The notes under the pieces: generated by a model
What the model was told of the DNA's origin: nothing
Databases searched by the model: none
Seen by the model: the letters and a program-made list of their open reading frames with translations, nothing else
In this document: positions 30,301 through 39,278 of the stretch, one piece after another
Layout: each line of letters begins with the position of its first letter
Numbering within the stretch: position 1 is the stretch's first letter
Program-made: the position numbers and the translations under genes
Assembly: GCA_028690485.1 (NCBI GenBank)
Contig: JAQVBD010000006.1
Span: 1 to 64,000, forward strand
DNA length: 64,000 nucleotides
Reading direction: 5' to 3'
From: Endomicrobiaceae bacterium
GTDB taxonomy: Bacteria > Elusimicrobiota > Endomicrobiia > Endomicrobiales > Endomicrobiaceae

Positions 30301-33300
30301 GCGAGAATTTGGAAAATACAGGATATGAGGATAAATTCTTTCTAGATGATCCGAAAACAGTACAGAACAGGAATATATTGTTTGTTGATGATATTATGTC
30401 AAAACAAAGCGATACTTTTAACAGAATTTATGATTTACTGATGAAATTAAAATCAAATAAGGTGCAGGGATGTGTATTTTTCGATTTATCAAAGGAATCA
30501 GAGCAAAATTTATTATCTAACATGGTATATGAGTTAATACTGAAACCTCAGGATGACGATAATAAATCATCAATTCTCGATAATATAATAAATGATTTAA
30601 ACGGAAATGTTTCGAAATATATTGTTCCTTGGCTTATACGTCTTGTATCAGAAAACAAAGATGTTTTTGAAAAAATAATTGACGGTTTGAACGACTCGTC
30701 TAAAAAACAGTTAATAAAAAGCATATATACTATTTTGGAACAGAAGCAGAATATAAAAAATGTTTCCTCTTATGAAGTTTTTTATCTTCTTATGTGTTTG
30801 TCAAATAAAGAAATATTAAATGATGATAATAAAGATAAAATATTGGAAGTATATAAAAAAAGCGATTTGGAAAATCTGGTAAAAGAAAAGAAAGACGGTA
30901 AAGGTTTGCTTATGGAAGCTAAATATGATAATTGGAGAGATAATGTTCCTTTCCTTATCTTATATGCTTCTCTTCAGGGATATTCTATAATAGATCTTTC
31001 AGGAATAAGCACGCTTAATTTCCAGGAAAGAAAATCGATATCAAAATATGCAAATAAATATAACATTACTATAGTTGATAAAAAAACAAAATCAAAACAT
31101 GAATATGCATCTAAGTTGAATGAACAGGGACTTAACGAAGCTATAACTGTTTTGAAGTCAAAAGTTGACGGATACAGAAGCATTTTTAATGAAACGGTTA
31201 AAAAAATAAACAGCAATCAAAAATATTTTGATGAGACAGCGCTAGATAAAGCAAACAAAGAGTACAGTACAAATATAAGACTTGCAATGCAGGAAGCAAA
31301 GATATTAGCGTTGAATATATTGAAAAAAGATGGAATACCTATAGATGAAAGATTGTTTCTTATAATAGTAGGCGGGTCGTTGGTAAAGGGAAATATGATG
31401 GTTGATTCTGATATTTATTATGACATTATAGTGCCTGACGGATTTACAGCAAGATCTATAGAAGCTTACTTTACTCCTTTATATTTTTCTATATTGCAGA
31501 AAATGGGATTAAACAATTACCATGTTTTAAAATATTCTACAACACGTATAAGCAGAAGAAATATAAATACTTTTGTAGATGAAAAAGATGTGGCAGTGTT
31601 TTTGGATTATGAACCGATTGACGGCAATACAAATGATCCGCTCTACAGAAAATATATGGATAAAGTTATCGAAGAAGCTGTTTCCAGAGGGAAAGAAACA
31701 TCTGAAGATTTAGCTGTTGTAACGAGGCAATATTATCCTATTTCAAAAGAAGGACACGGAGAACTCGGAAATTCATTTATACAGTCGCATACCGGAAACG
31801 AATCATTCAGCAACAGATGGACTTTGATGGCTTTTGAATCTAAATTAAAAGAAATGATTTTTAAATATATATACGATAATCGCGATGAGAAAGAAATTGA
31901 TATGACGAAAATTCCTAGAAGCGTTGAGGAACAAATTAATTTTATTAAGAAAAATATTGTAAGAAGCGCTGCTGAAAATCAGCAAATTGACCAATTATAT
32001 AAAGCATGGATGCTATTGTCCGGATACAGATATGTCAAAACAAACAACACTTGGACTGATTCTACTGAAGAAGAAAAACAGCAGAGAGAATTAATAAATG
32101 AATTTGTTAAGCCTGAGACATCAAAAACAAATTTTAGACCGATCCAAAAAATCGGAAAAAAAGCAGCGAATTATGGAGATGTTTTATCAATAATTGAAAA
32201 ATTCTTTTACGATAATGTTTCCTCTGTCGATATATACAGAAAAGGTTACGACAGTTATTCTCATATATCAAAATGGATGACACATAATTTAAAAGCAGAT
32301 AAAGAACAGAGTCATGAAATATGGAATAAAGCTAAAATAATATCTCTGCTGCTTGAAATTGATAATGATGAAATAAGAAATAAATTAAAAAATATATCCT
32401 ATATAAATTCATATACAGATGATATTTTCGAAAGTTTGGACAATATAAAGAAAATAGACAGCGATTTTCCGGGATATTCAAAACTTGACGGAGAAAGATC
32501 TCTGCAGAATTACTGGAATGCCATTATAACGACTGCAAAAACCCCTGATACAATGCTTGCTCTTCTTGCTTATAAACTTACTAAGGCACAGTATTCGGAA
32601 AATCAGGATGATAAAAAGCTCATATATACTGTTTATTTGCCTTTGTCAAAGAGATTTGGACAGAGTGAAATATATGAATATATAAGAAATACATTATTTG
32701 AATTTGATTATCCTAAAGAATATTTAAATTTATTAAGCATAATTAAAAGCTTATATGGAAAAACTTATTCTGAAATAAACAATATCAATGAAACAATTTA
32801 TAAACAATTTGGGAGATATTTACGAGCTGAAAATGTAACAATAAAATTCAGAACAAAATCTTTATACAGCATATACGAAAAAATAAATTCAAAAAGAGTA
32901 CATGAAGAAGAAATAAAACCTGTAACACAAACTGAAAAAGATTTCATAACATTTATACTTAAAGACAGAAAAACTTTTCTTGAAAATGACAGAGAACTTA
33001 AAGAATATAGCGATATGCTTGTTGATATGATAAAGAGTGTTTACTATGAAAAATTTTCTTACACAGATAATTATGAAAAAATGAAAGAAGATATTATATC
33101 TGTTTTAAATAAGAGATTTTCTTCCCAGAGTGATAAAGAAAAAGAATTTTGTCATGCTTTAGTGAAAAATTTAAAACTGCAAATATTTCAGAATCCGCAG
33201 TTTGTCGAGTTTATATCACTAATGATACAAAAAGCTGAAAATGAAAAATCAAAAGACGACAATAATAAAAATCAGACTTTGAGAGATTATTTGTTATCAA

Positions 33301-36300
33301 GTCAAGAATCATTAAAAAATAAATATTCTGTATGTATATGGTTGTTTGATTTGTTCGGAGAAAGTCTTAAAGATTTGGTTGGTCTTCATATAATTGCTGA
33401 GGATGATAAATATCAAAAGGTTGAAGAAATGCTTGGAAAATATAAAAATAAAACAATATTTTCTGATCTTAAAGTTAATTCTAATAATATGCAAAGCAGA
33501 TTAAAAATGAACGGACTTATAAAAGGGGAAAGGCTTCTTATCCCTTCTGAAATTTGTTTGTATAAAGAGACCGATTACAATAATGAAACTTATGGATTAT
33601 ATAACAGCGGAAAGATATCGGCTTCGCATTACATATATAAAATGGGTGCCGGATGGGAAGCAAATTATATGGAAAATATTTTTGCGCATACGGTTGATTT
33701 AAACTATATGTATTCTCCTTCAGAAGATGCTCAGGAATCTAAAAGATTTATTTTTACTTCCGATAATTTCGTTCCTACATACGATGTATCTGACAATTTT
33801 GAAAAAATCGCTTCACAGTTTGATAATGTGGTAACGTGTTTCGTTGAATATAACGATAAAGTATATATTCAGGTCTTGCCTAAAGGTTCTACAGTATACG
33901 ATTTAGGAATGTTCAAAGAATTTTCAGACAAAGGGGAAGTTGCTGTTTATGATGAGTATGGTGACTCTTTAGAAGCGGATGCTAAAGTTGAAAATATAAA
34001 AAGATATAAAATATTCAAAGATAATATAGGTATGAAAATTCCTCAGGAACAGGAAGATTTTCATACTACGAGATCAAAACTTCAATATGAAAGAAGAAAT
34101 TCTTCTAAAAATCAAACAGATGACATCAGTACATTAAATGAATTAAGGAAAAAAATGAAATCGTCGGATATTATCAAGTTATCTTCAATTCTTTTAAATA
34201 ATACAGAATTAATAGATATGAAAGAATTGACTGTAAAAGAAATAGCGGCACAGATTATGGTTAAGGAAAATATGGACCAAAAAAATAAACAAAAATTTCA
34301 GGATAACTTAGAAATATTTATTACTATGCTAAGACATTTTTTAAAAACTTATGGATTGGATAAAATAAATATTTCTCATTTCCTAATTAAATCTATAGAT
34401 ATTGCAAATCATTATAAACTTGCAAATGTAGTTGAATTATATGAAAGTGTGGCATACGGTATTATACAGCTTGATTCAATAAAAGCATATTTCTATACGT
34501 TTGTTAACATTGAGACTAATGATTTTACAGGTATTATCGACAAAATTAATAAAGTTATGAGGATAAAAGAGTTGTCTGATATTTCGCAGTATAGCAGAAA
34601 TAAAATAGTTTTTAATATAAAAGATGCTGATGGTAAAGTAATAAATGTAAAAACATATACTTTAGAATCTTCTTTGATAGATTCAGAGATAATAAAAAGA
34701 TTGTTTTCAATAGAAGGAATAAAAAATATATCTTCAAGAAAAAACAAAAATGAAACAGGAACATTTGTCAGTTTGGAATCGGTTAGAGCAAAAGATGCAC
34801 TTCCTCTTATGTCTTTGGGAAACAATATTGAAGAACTTGTTCGTTATGCAGCACAATTCCATTCTCAATTAATTCCGGAAATATTACTTGGAACAGAATT
34901 GATGAGTAAACAGGCAATTAACAATGAAAATTTAAATGAAGAGACATTAACATCTTTGTTGAATGAATATCCAGTTCTTTTAACACAGATATTGTTGAGT
35001 CTGTATGAACAAAGCGAATATGATGAAGGAGAACTTTTATCTAAGGAAACACCTTTGTTAACACAAGCAGAAGTAAATAATATGAAAACTGAAATTCAAG
35101 ATAAATTAAATATTTCTAATGTTAATATTAAAATCTCACAGAATTTAGATTTGGTATTAGATGATGACACATATTCTTTTGCAACATTAAATGTTCAAAA
35201 TAACGAAGTAACTCTTTATATAAGTGAAATGTTTTTAAAAGCACTTGAAAGTATTCCAGATAAGAGAAGTCAAATGTTAAGTGAATTAATATTTCATGAA
35301 ACAAGTGAATATATTGCATTAAGCAGTGAAAAAGTATCAGATTATAAAAAATTCCATGAGCAAATTAAAGATAATATAAATCAACAAGAATTGCTTGATT
35401 TCGTGAGTGGAATAGCAAAACAAATAGCGTTGACAAAAAAACAAAATGCACTATTTGAAATGGCATATTTCTTGTCGCAATCAGAAGACTTGAAAGAAAA
35501 GTTAGATGCTTTAATTATTTGTGGAAATGATGATTTTTCAACATTCAGAAAAGCTTTTGATTTATACAAAAATGGTAAGGCAAAAAAGCTTATAATAACT
35601 GGCGGACATGGCAGATTAACAATGCCTTTAATTGAAAATCTTAGGGAAAAACAGCAAGAAAGATCAGAAAAATTAAAGAGGACAATAAATAATGTTGATG
35701 ATTTGATCTCATTAAGTGAATCAGAATTTAAAAAATTACAAGACATGGATGATTTACAAAGGAAACAAATTATACAAGTATCAGAGGCAGATATTATAAA
35801 ATATATTATTCTAGATATGGCAAAACAAGAGAAAGTTGAAATATCTGAAAATGATATTATTTTAGAAACTCAGTCAACAAATACTCCTGAAAATTTTAGA
35901 AATGTATTAAAACTTAAAGCTTTCAATGATATTTTATCTAATACAGATAAAAGTGTTAGGATAGGCTTTATTCAAACGCCTTTATCTCAATTTAGGGCAT
36001 TTTCTACTATGAATAAAGAGTTTGGAAACCTAATATCAAGTGATAAAATTATACCATATAGTATTTCTGTTAATAATATTTACCAAAATAAAGATGCAGA
36101 AAATGTTTTAAAAAATTCTGTAAGTGAAATCGCAAGGTTGATAGCTTATACATTGAGTGGAGATATTAATCCAATATTAAATAGTAAACAGGGATTGACA
36201 GCTATACCTGTTGAAATTTTTAAGTCAATGTTGATTTCTATATCTGATATGACTAATGAAGATAAAATCACTATTTATAAATTGTTTGAATCTATAAAAA

Positions 36301-36551
36301 ATAGAGGGAATGCAAATTTCGAATCAAAAGAGACGGTTATGACAGCTTTAAATAAATTGGTTCAAAATGATTCTGAAGCTAACAAGTATCAATATATTTT
36401 ATCTCAAATTATAGAACAAATTTATTCTATTCAAGATATACAACAAACAAAAAATGTATTAGAAGAAATTCCAGTTATTGAGTTGGATAAGAATATTACA
36501 GATACAAAGATTTCTTTGGAAAGAACTCGCAATATTTTGTCAGCAGCATAA
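27366..36551 (+). CDS. Giant secreted multidomain protein: ChaN-like, GlnD-like, RelA/SpoT-like and DUF218 modules
   Basis: 3061 aa from the ATG at 27366, chosen over an upstream TTG because GGAGG (27356-27360) is well spaced and a clean signal peptide follows. Domains: a ChaN/TraB-like domain paralogous to that of giant 2 (INIQDLHNNKEVQEN, IEGA, later VAGGFHTSGV and ITPN); a block with LLNHERLE and a VDD PRTase-like motif (ILFVDDIMSKQSDT, about 30377-30420); a nucleotidyltransferase-like motif GGSLVKGNMMVDSD (about 31370); a RelA/SpoT-like stretch (about 32290-33990) with VYLPLSKRFGQ, YSIYEKINSKRV, SEICLYKET, HYIYKMG and a TGS-like VYIQVLPKGSTVYDLGM; then FHETSEY and a DUF218/YdcF-like domain (about 35506-36060; DALIICGND, ITGGHG). 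The RSH part lacks the HD box and the NGYQS motif, so it is probably inactive as a (p)ppGpp enzyme. It ends RNILSAA. Confidence 0.75.
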   Translation: MIIVKKILSVVISFSLFVTLLPINLLSASITPNFYNFNSFGKITSANFYDTDTIVINIQDLHNNKEVQENTYKFLTSLNNRYKNIEVYIEGASKNVEFSNFIKSVGKDNANEFIEALYEKSNITGAEYFGYKNNKTLNPIEQKDIYENGINQIATLIQNKSTIEQLLRFKYLNVKKLSNKYLTGNQKKVLRLYNKYIDKKITSAEFYKKITAELERANINPSKYVNSTLYKTILAESIKTDQNKVKKQLQHLLSTLKGTIPFQEYSNLIKESDNFFNIDVVFSYINAKISPEDKYKKYPDLFRLIKLKEMASLIEPLDLVHEEKEMVSDVLLSYSKYSANKDIVFLNMFLPIYRNLLMANISFNEYEYYKNNIRLFYKLYSKYIQNDDFFELYKYSTTAESFNNLNIERNNLFAKTLLEDNKNVSTKSNKIFGRYANINAILNSLPKAKKIKVIVAGGFHTSGVNYLLDNNKVSYITITPNIKSEDDQYEQHYLDSILIQAEVDKNAIAGEPLLEQKAPLFSSNLASVLKNYRNAGYSWEKISTYINNIIKANNFQDSIEFVVSDNGAMFKVDSDGGKYQIEYNNGEISINKYNNNNNSKQSTALGKNIKLLIKEALNLSSVSRMLGISVRDEIEKISNNENVNENQAAADLLRKHNILLPEFADKFFASLFRVSAKVKSNERLKKLLADVLRDSGQEEFKDAKIVVGTSPKLVGAKADGYGGTQDYGCLVYVSREMDGKGIYHAKEFFIADVLIQKLEGRNDDEILGFFEALLNHERLESIALQGESDIFNSYIKINNKSKNTGTFHEFVNSTNFNDFLKEQGYSQEHYAVQVELLDILDKIIQEINDSNSEYSNVISVSELAEKKDYSSDKIRDFLNVRIGVQEVTRQYINELADKIIKQIEKEQRIQINKNSDIKKVSEVLDEYVIAYRQSDGERYMRDIADSVKSRLENLIIHRMELDQTSENAKNIKIKITIIRENLENTGYEDKFFLDDPKTVQNRNILFVDDIMSKQSDTFNRIYDLLMKLKSNKVQGCVFFDLSKESEQNLLSNMVYELILKPQDDDNKSSILDNIINDLNGNVSKYIVPWLIRLVSENKDVFEKIIDGLNDSSKKQLIKSIYTILEQKQNIKNVSSYEVFYLLMCLSNKEILNDDNKDKILEVYKKSDLENLVKEKKDGKGLLMEAKYDNWRDNVPFLILYASLQGYSIIDLSGISTLNFQERKSISKYANKYNITIVDKKTKSKHEYASKLNEQGLNEAITVLKSKVDGYRSIFNETVKKINSNQKYFDETALDKANKEYSTNIRLAMQEAKILALNILKKDGIPIDERLFLIIVGGSLVKGNMMVDSDIYYDIIVPDGFTARSIEAYFTPLYFSILQKMGLNNYHVLKYSTTRISRRNINTFVDEKDVAVFLDYEPIDGNTNDPLYRKYMDKVIEEAVSRGKETSEDLAVVTRQYYPISKEGHGELGNSFIQSHTGNESFSNRWTLMAFESKLKEMIFKYIYDNRDEKEIDMTKIPRSVEEQINFIKKNIVRSAAENQQIDQLYKAWMLLSGYRYVKTNNTWTDSTEEEKQQRELINEFVKPETSKTNFRPIQKIGKKAANYGDVLSIIEKFFYDNVSSVDIYRKGYDSYSHISKWMTHNLKADKEQSHEIWNKAKIISLLLEIDNDEIRNKLKNISYINSYTDDIFESLDNIKKIDSDFPGYSKLDGERSLQNYWNAIITTAKTPDTMLALLAYKLTKAQYSENQDDKKLIYTVYLPLSKRFGQSEIYEYIRNTLFEFDYPKEYLNLLSIIKSLYGKTYSEINNINETIYKQFGRYLRAENVTIKFRTKSLYSIYEKINSKRVHEEEIKPVTQTEKDFITFILKDRKTFLENDRELKEYSDMLVDMIKSVYYEKFSYTDNYEKMKEDIISVLNKRFSSQSDKEKEFCHALVKNLKLQIFQNPQFVEFISLMIQKAENEKSKDDNNKNQTLRDYLLSSQESLKNKYSVCIWLFDLFGESLKDLVGLHIIAEDDKYQKVEEMLGKYKNKTIFSDLKVNSNNMQSRLKMNGLIKGERLLIPSEICLYKETDYNNETYGLYNSGKISASHYIYKMGAGWEANYMENIFAHTVDLNYMYSPSEDAQESKRFIFTSDNFVPTYDVSDNFEKIASQFDNVVTCFVEYNDKVYIQVLPKGSTVYDLGMFKEFSDKGEVAVYDEYGDSLEADAKVENIKRYKIFKDNIGMKIPQEQEDFHTTRSKLQYERRNSSKNQTDDISTLNELRKKMKSSDIIKLSSILLNNTELIDMKELTVKEIAAQIMVKENMDQKNKQKFQDNLEIFITMLRHFLKTYGLDKINISHFLIKSIDIANHYKLANVVELYESVAYGIIQLDSIKAYFYTFVNIETNDFTGIIDKINKVMRIKELSDISQYSRNKIVFNIKDADGKVINVKTYTLESSLIDSEIIKRLFSIEGIKNISSRKNKNETGTFVSLESVRAKDALPLMSLGNNIEELVRYAAQFHSQLIPEILLGTELMSKQAINNENLNEETLTSLLNEYPVLLTQILLSLYEQSEYDEGELLSKETPLLTQAEVNNMKTEIQDKLNISNVNIKISQNLDLVLDDDTYSFATLNVQNNEVTLYISEMFLKALESIPDKRSQMLSELIFHETSEYIALSSEKVSDYKKFHEQIKDNINQQELLDFVSGIAKQIALTKKQNALFEMAYFLSQSEDLKEKLDALIICGNDDFSTFRKAFDLYKNGKAKKLIITGGHGRLTMPLIENLREKQQERSEKLKRTINNVDDLISLSESEFKKLQDMDDLQRKQIIQVSEADIIKYIILDMAKQEKVEISENDIILETQSTNTPENFRNVLKLKAFNDILSNTDKSVRIGFIQTPLSQFRAFSTMNKEFGNLISSDKIIPYSISVNNIYQNKDAENVLKNSVSEIARLIAYTLSGDINPILNSKQGLTAIPVEIFKSMLISISDMTNEDKITIYKLFESIKNRGNANFESKETVMTALNKLVQNDSEANKYQYILSQIIEQIYSIQDIQQTKNVLEEIPVIELDKNITDTKISLERTRNILSAA
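29400..34100 (+). other. GC-richer insert inside giant gene 3
   Basis: Hand counts give 32 G/C in 60 at 29521-29580 and 25 in 60 at 31741-31800, against 11 in 60 at 28561-28620 in the same gene. Glutamine is often CAG here but mostly CAA in the flanks. The GC-rich part covers the GlnD-like and RSH-like modules but not the ChaN-like or DUF218 ends. Edges are approximate. It looks like a module acquired from a source of different composition and inserted in frame. Confidence 0.6.
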
Positions 36552-36558
36552 CAAGTGT

Positions 36559-36587
36559 TTGAAAAAAAAGGGTTAAATTGTTAGAAT
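36559..36587 (+). promoter_or_regulatory. Promoter of the YbaB/EbfC gene
   Basis: TTGAAA (36559-36564), a 17-base spacer and TAGAAT (36582-36587), with GGAGAT eight bases before the ATG at 36616. Confidence 0.55.
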
Positions 36588-36615
36588 TAATAAAATTTAT
36601 TTGGAGATAACTATT

Positions 36616-36915
36616 ATGGAACTTTTTAAAATGGCCAAAGAAGCAATGTCAATGAAAAGCAAATTAAAAGAAATGGAAAAAGTATTAAAGGCAAAAGTTA
36701 TAGATGTCAATTATAAAGGTATACTGATTAAAATGAATGCTAAAAATGAAATAATTGATTTTAAATTACCAGAAGATATTATGCAAAAATCAGTAAAAGA
36801 TATAGAAAAACTTATGTTGTCAGCTTTCCAAGAAGCTATAAAAAAATCTCAAGATGCTATGGCTGAAGAATCAAAGAAACTTATGGGTGGAATGAATTTT
36901 CCAGGTTTAAACTGA
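36616..36915 (+). CDS. YbaB/EbfC family DNA-binding protein
   Basis: A 99-aa nucleoid-associated protein of the YbaB/EbfC family, which forms dimers that bind and bend DNA. It shows the family order: a charged N-terminal helix (KMAKEAMSMKSKLKEMEK), a small beta sheet (GILIKMNAKNEIIDFKLP) and a long C-terminal helix ending in a Met/Gly-rich tail (LMGGMNFPGL). The ATG at 36616 is preferred because GGAGAT lies just upstream and the product matches the usual length of about 100 aa. The usual neighbours dnaX and recR are absent here; it stands between a giant gene and the lptFG pair. Confidence 0.8.
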   Translation: MELFKMAKEAMSMKSKLKEMEKVLKAKVIDVNYKGILIKMNAKNEIIDFKLPEDIMQKSVKDIEKLMLSAFQEAIKKSQDAMAEESKKLMGGMNFPGLN

Positions 36916-37009
36916 TATTTATTAGAGCAGTTGTTTGTTTTTACCAGAATTTTATGTATTTCAAATGCTTTTAGCTTTTGAAAATGGTTTTGTATTTTAA
37001 TGATTAAAG

Positions 37010-37015
37010 TATAAT
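37010..37015 (+). promoter_or_regulatory. -10 box (TATAAT) almost abutting lptF: possible leaderless start
   Basis: A perfect TATAAT ends five bases before the lptF ATG at 37021, so transcription would begin at or near the ATG. No Shine-Dalgarno sequence is visible. The -35 region is weak (TTGTAT at 36990, with only a 14-base spacer). Confidence 0.4.
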
Positions 37016-37020
37016 AAAAG

Positions 37021-38160
37021 ATGATAAAAATATTACATAGATATATTGTTAAAGAATTTGTAAGTTCATTTATATTTGGGCTTACAGTTTTTTCGGCTAT
37101 ATTATTGCTTGACCAAATTTTCCAATTGATAGATTTGTTTTTATCTAAAGGTGTAGGCTTTTTTCTTATATTTCAATTATTTATACTGATAATACCAAAC
37201 ATTTTATCACTCACAATTCCAATGGCAATTTTATTTGGAGTATTGTTAAGTTATGGAAGACTTTCTGAAGACAATGAAATTACTGTAATGAAAGCAACAG
37301 GGATAAATTATAAAACTTTATCCATGCCAATAATTGTTTTTGTAATGTTTATAAGTATTGGGCTTATTTATTTTAACCATTCTTTATCACCATCAACACA
37401 TATGTATTTTAGAACATTGTATAAACAAATTCTTACAAAAACACCATTAGCTAAATTCGATGAAAAAACTATAACAGATATAGGTGGGTATAGGATATAT
37501 GCACATAAAGTAAATTCTAAGAATAATACTTTATCAGGGGTTAATATTTATAAATTTGTTAATGATAAAAAAAATGATAATAAAAAAGATATTAAAAGTG
37601 ATAAAAAAAATGAAGAAAGTGTTCCATGGCGAATTGCTTCATCGTCAGCTACTGTATCAGTTGAAAAAAATGTAGTTATTTTAAAATTATATGATGGTTA
37701 TTGGCAAAGATCAGATCCAAATAAACTTGGCAGTATGATACATATGAATTTTAGTACATATAAATTTGCCATCCCTTTTGGAGATACTGTAGATTTTGAT
37801 GATGTTTCTTTGAGGGAAATGACATCAAAAAAATTGAGAGCAAAAATTAAAACTTTTCAAGATAATGATACTCAGATATACACATACAATAATGAATATT
37901 GGTTTAGGTGGGTGCTTGCTGTTGCTCCTATTATTTTTGCAATTATTGCTATACCTATAGGTATAATGGCGGGTAAAGGTGGAAAAGCAATAGGTTTTGG
38001 AATGAGTTTGGGAGTAATATTTGTTTATTATATGCTTTTAGTTGTGGCATTAAATATTGGAGAAAAAGGTTATATTCCCTCTTGCTACATAATGTGGTTG
38101 CCTAACTTTGTAATTGCTAGTATTGGTCTTATTTTGTTTAGAAAAATGGGTAAAAAATAA
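37021..38160 (+). CDS. lptF: LptF-type permease of the lipopolysaccharide transport ABC complex
   Basis: One of the two inner-membrane permeases that, with the LptB ATPase, lift lipopolysaccharide out of the inner membrane and pass it to LptC/LptA. The 379-aa protein shows the YjgP/YjgQ plan: three N-terminal membrane helices, a large periplasmic beta-jellyroll (about residues 120-280, with a Lys/Asn-rich insertion around KNDNKKDIKSDKKNEES) and three C-terminal helices. The N-terminus (LHRYIVKEFVSSFIFGL) and LSYGRLSEDNEITVMKATGI are family hallmarks. The next gene starts immediately after its stop. It implies a diderm cell with LPS or a similar glycolipid. F versus G is assigned from gene order only. 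Confidence 0.85.
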   Translation: MIKILHRYIVKEFVSSFIFGLTVFSAILLLDQIFQLIDLFLSKGVGFFLIFQLFILIIPNILSLTIPMAILFGVLLSYGRLSEDNEITVMKATGINYKTLSMPIIVFVMFISIGLIYFNHSLSPSTHMYFRTLYKQILTKTPLAKFDEKTITDIGGYRIYAHKVNSKNNTLSGVNIYKFVNDKKNDNKKDIKSDKKNEESVPWRIASSSATVSVEKNVVILKLYDGYWQRSDPNKLGSMIHMNFSTYKFAIPFGDTVDFDDVSLREMTSKKLRAKIKTFQDNDTQIYTYNNEYWFRWVLAVAPIIFAIIAIPIGIMAGKGGKAIGFGMSLGVIFVYYMLLVVALNIGEKGYIPSCYIMWLPNFVIASIGLILFRKMGKK

Positions 38161-39246
38161 ATGAAAATAATATATTGGTATATTGCTCGAAGATTTTTAA
38201 AACCATTATTCTTTGCTACTTTTGCATTTGGTTTTATCGTAATGATTTCTGAATTTTTTAGAGAAATGAGTTTTTATATGGAACAAAAAACTCCATTCTT
38301 AACAATTTTAGAATATCTGTTTTTAAGTTTGCCTTGGTGGATTATAGATGTTTTTGCAGTTTCTGTATTGCTTGCATTATTGTTTTCTTTAGGAGAGCTT
38401 GCTAAAAGAAATGAAATAACAGCAATTAAAGCTGCCGGTGTTAATACATGGAGGATAATTTGTTTTTTTATAGTTTTGGGTTTTGTGATAGGTGTAATAG
38501 ATTTTTCTGCTAGAGAATTTATTATTCCAAAAACTGTAGTAAAAGCAGAATATATAAAAAATATAAAAATAAAAAAGAAAAAAACAGATAACATAATAAA
38601 TGAATATTATAATTTCATAGTTGCACTACCTAATAATTCAAGAATGTCTATAGGCTACCTTAATATCAAAGACGGATACATGAGAAATATTATTATTGAC
38701 AAATATGATGATAATTTTTATTTAAAAAAAAATATAATAGTTGGTGAAGCATACTATAGACATGGTGGTTGGCTATTTAAAAATGGAGTAGAAAGAGTTT
38801 TTAATAAAGAAAAGGATTGGCATGAAATATATTTTGAAAGTAGAATTTTTGGTTTAACTGTAAAACCAAGTGATTTTGTAATCCAAAATACAAGATATGA
38901 GCAAATGAATTTAAAAACTTTTAAAGAATATATTCAAAAAAAACAAATGCTAGGAGAAAATACTTTAAAAGCACAAATAAAATATGACATGAGATTTGCA
39001 AATGTTTTTTGTCATATAATAGTGATGATGATTGGTATACCTTTTGCATTAGGGTTAGGTAATAAATTTGGGAAAATTATTAGTTTTACTTTTGCATTAA
39101 TATTTTCATTCATATATTGGAGTGTGCAGGCTATTTGTGTATCACTTGGTGAAAATCAAATTTTAAATGTTTGGCTTGCAGCATGGTTATCAAACATTAT
39201 ATTTGGTTTTGTCGGTATTTATCTTATGTCAAGAATTAAAAAATAG
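38161..39246 (+). CDS. lptG: LptG-type permease of the lipopolysaccharide transport ABC complex
   Basis: Partner of the preceding permease, starting on the base after its stop codon, which suggests coupled translation and a 1:1 heterodimer. 361 aa with the same YjgP/YjgQ plan: N-terminal helices (about residues 12-34, 50-80, 98-118), a periplasmic domain, and three C-terminal helices. The cytoplasmic coupling motif LGELAKRNEITAIKAAGV matches the segment that contacts LptB. The periplasmic domain is Lys- and Tyr-rich. No lptB, lptC or lptA lies in this window. The F/G assignment could be swapped. Confidence 0.85.
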   Translation: MKIIYWYIARRFLKPLFFATFAFGFIVMISEFFREMSFYMEQKTPFLTILEYLFLSLPWWIIDVFAVSVLLALLFSLGELAKRNEITAIKAAGVNTWRIICFFIVLGFVIGVIDFSAREFIIPKTVVKAEYIKNIKIKKKKTDNIINEYYNFIVALPNNSRMSIGYLNIKDGYMRNIIIDKYDDNFYLKKNIIVGEAYYRHGGWLFKNGVERVFNKEKDWHEIYFESRIFGLTVKPSDFVIQNTRYEQMNLKTFKEYIQKKQMLGENTLKAQIKYDMRFANVFCHIIVMMIGIPFALGLGNKFGKIISFTFALIFSFIYWSVQAICVSLGENQILNVWLAAWLSNIIFGFVGIYLMSRIKK

Positions 39247-39278
39247 TTGTTTTAGTCTATATATTATCTAAAATTTTA

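Noticed and set aside
36916-37020. Terminator between the YbaB gene and lptF
   Set aside because: Only a 7-bp A/T stem (tttcaaa/tttgaaa) with a long loop is visible, too weak to call.
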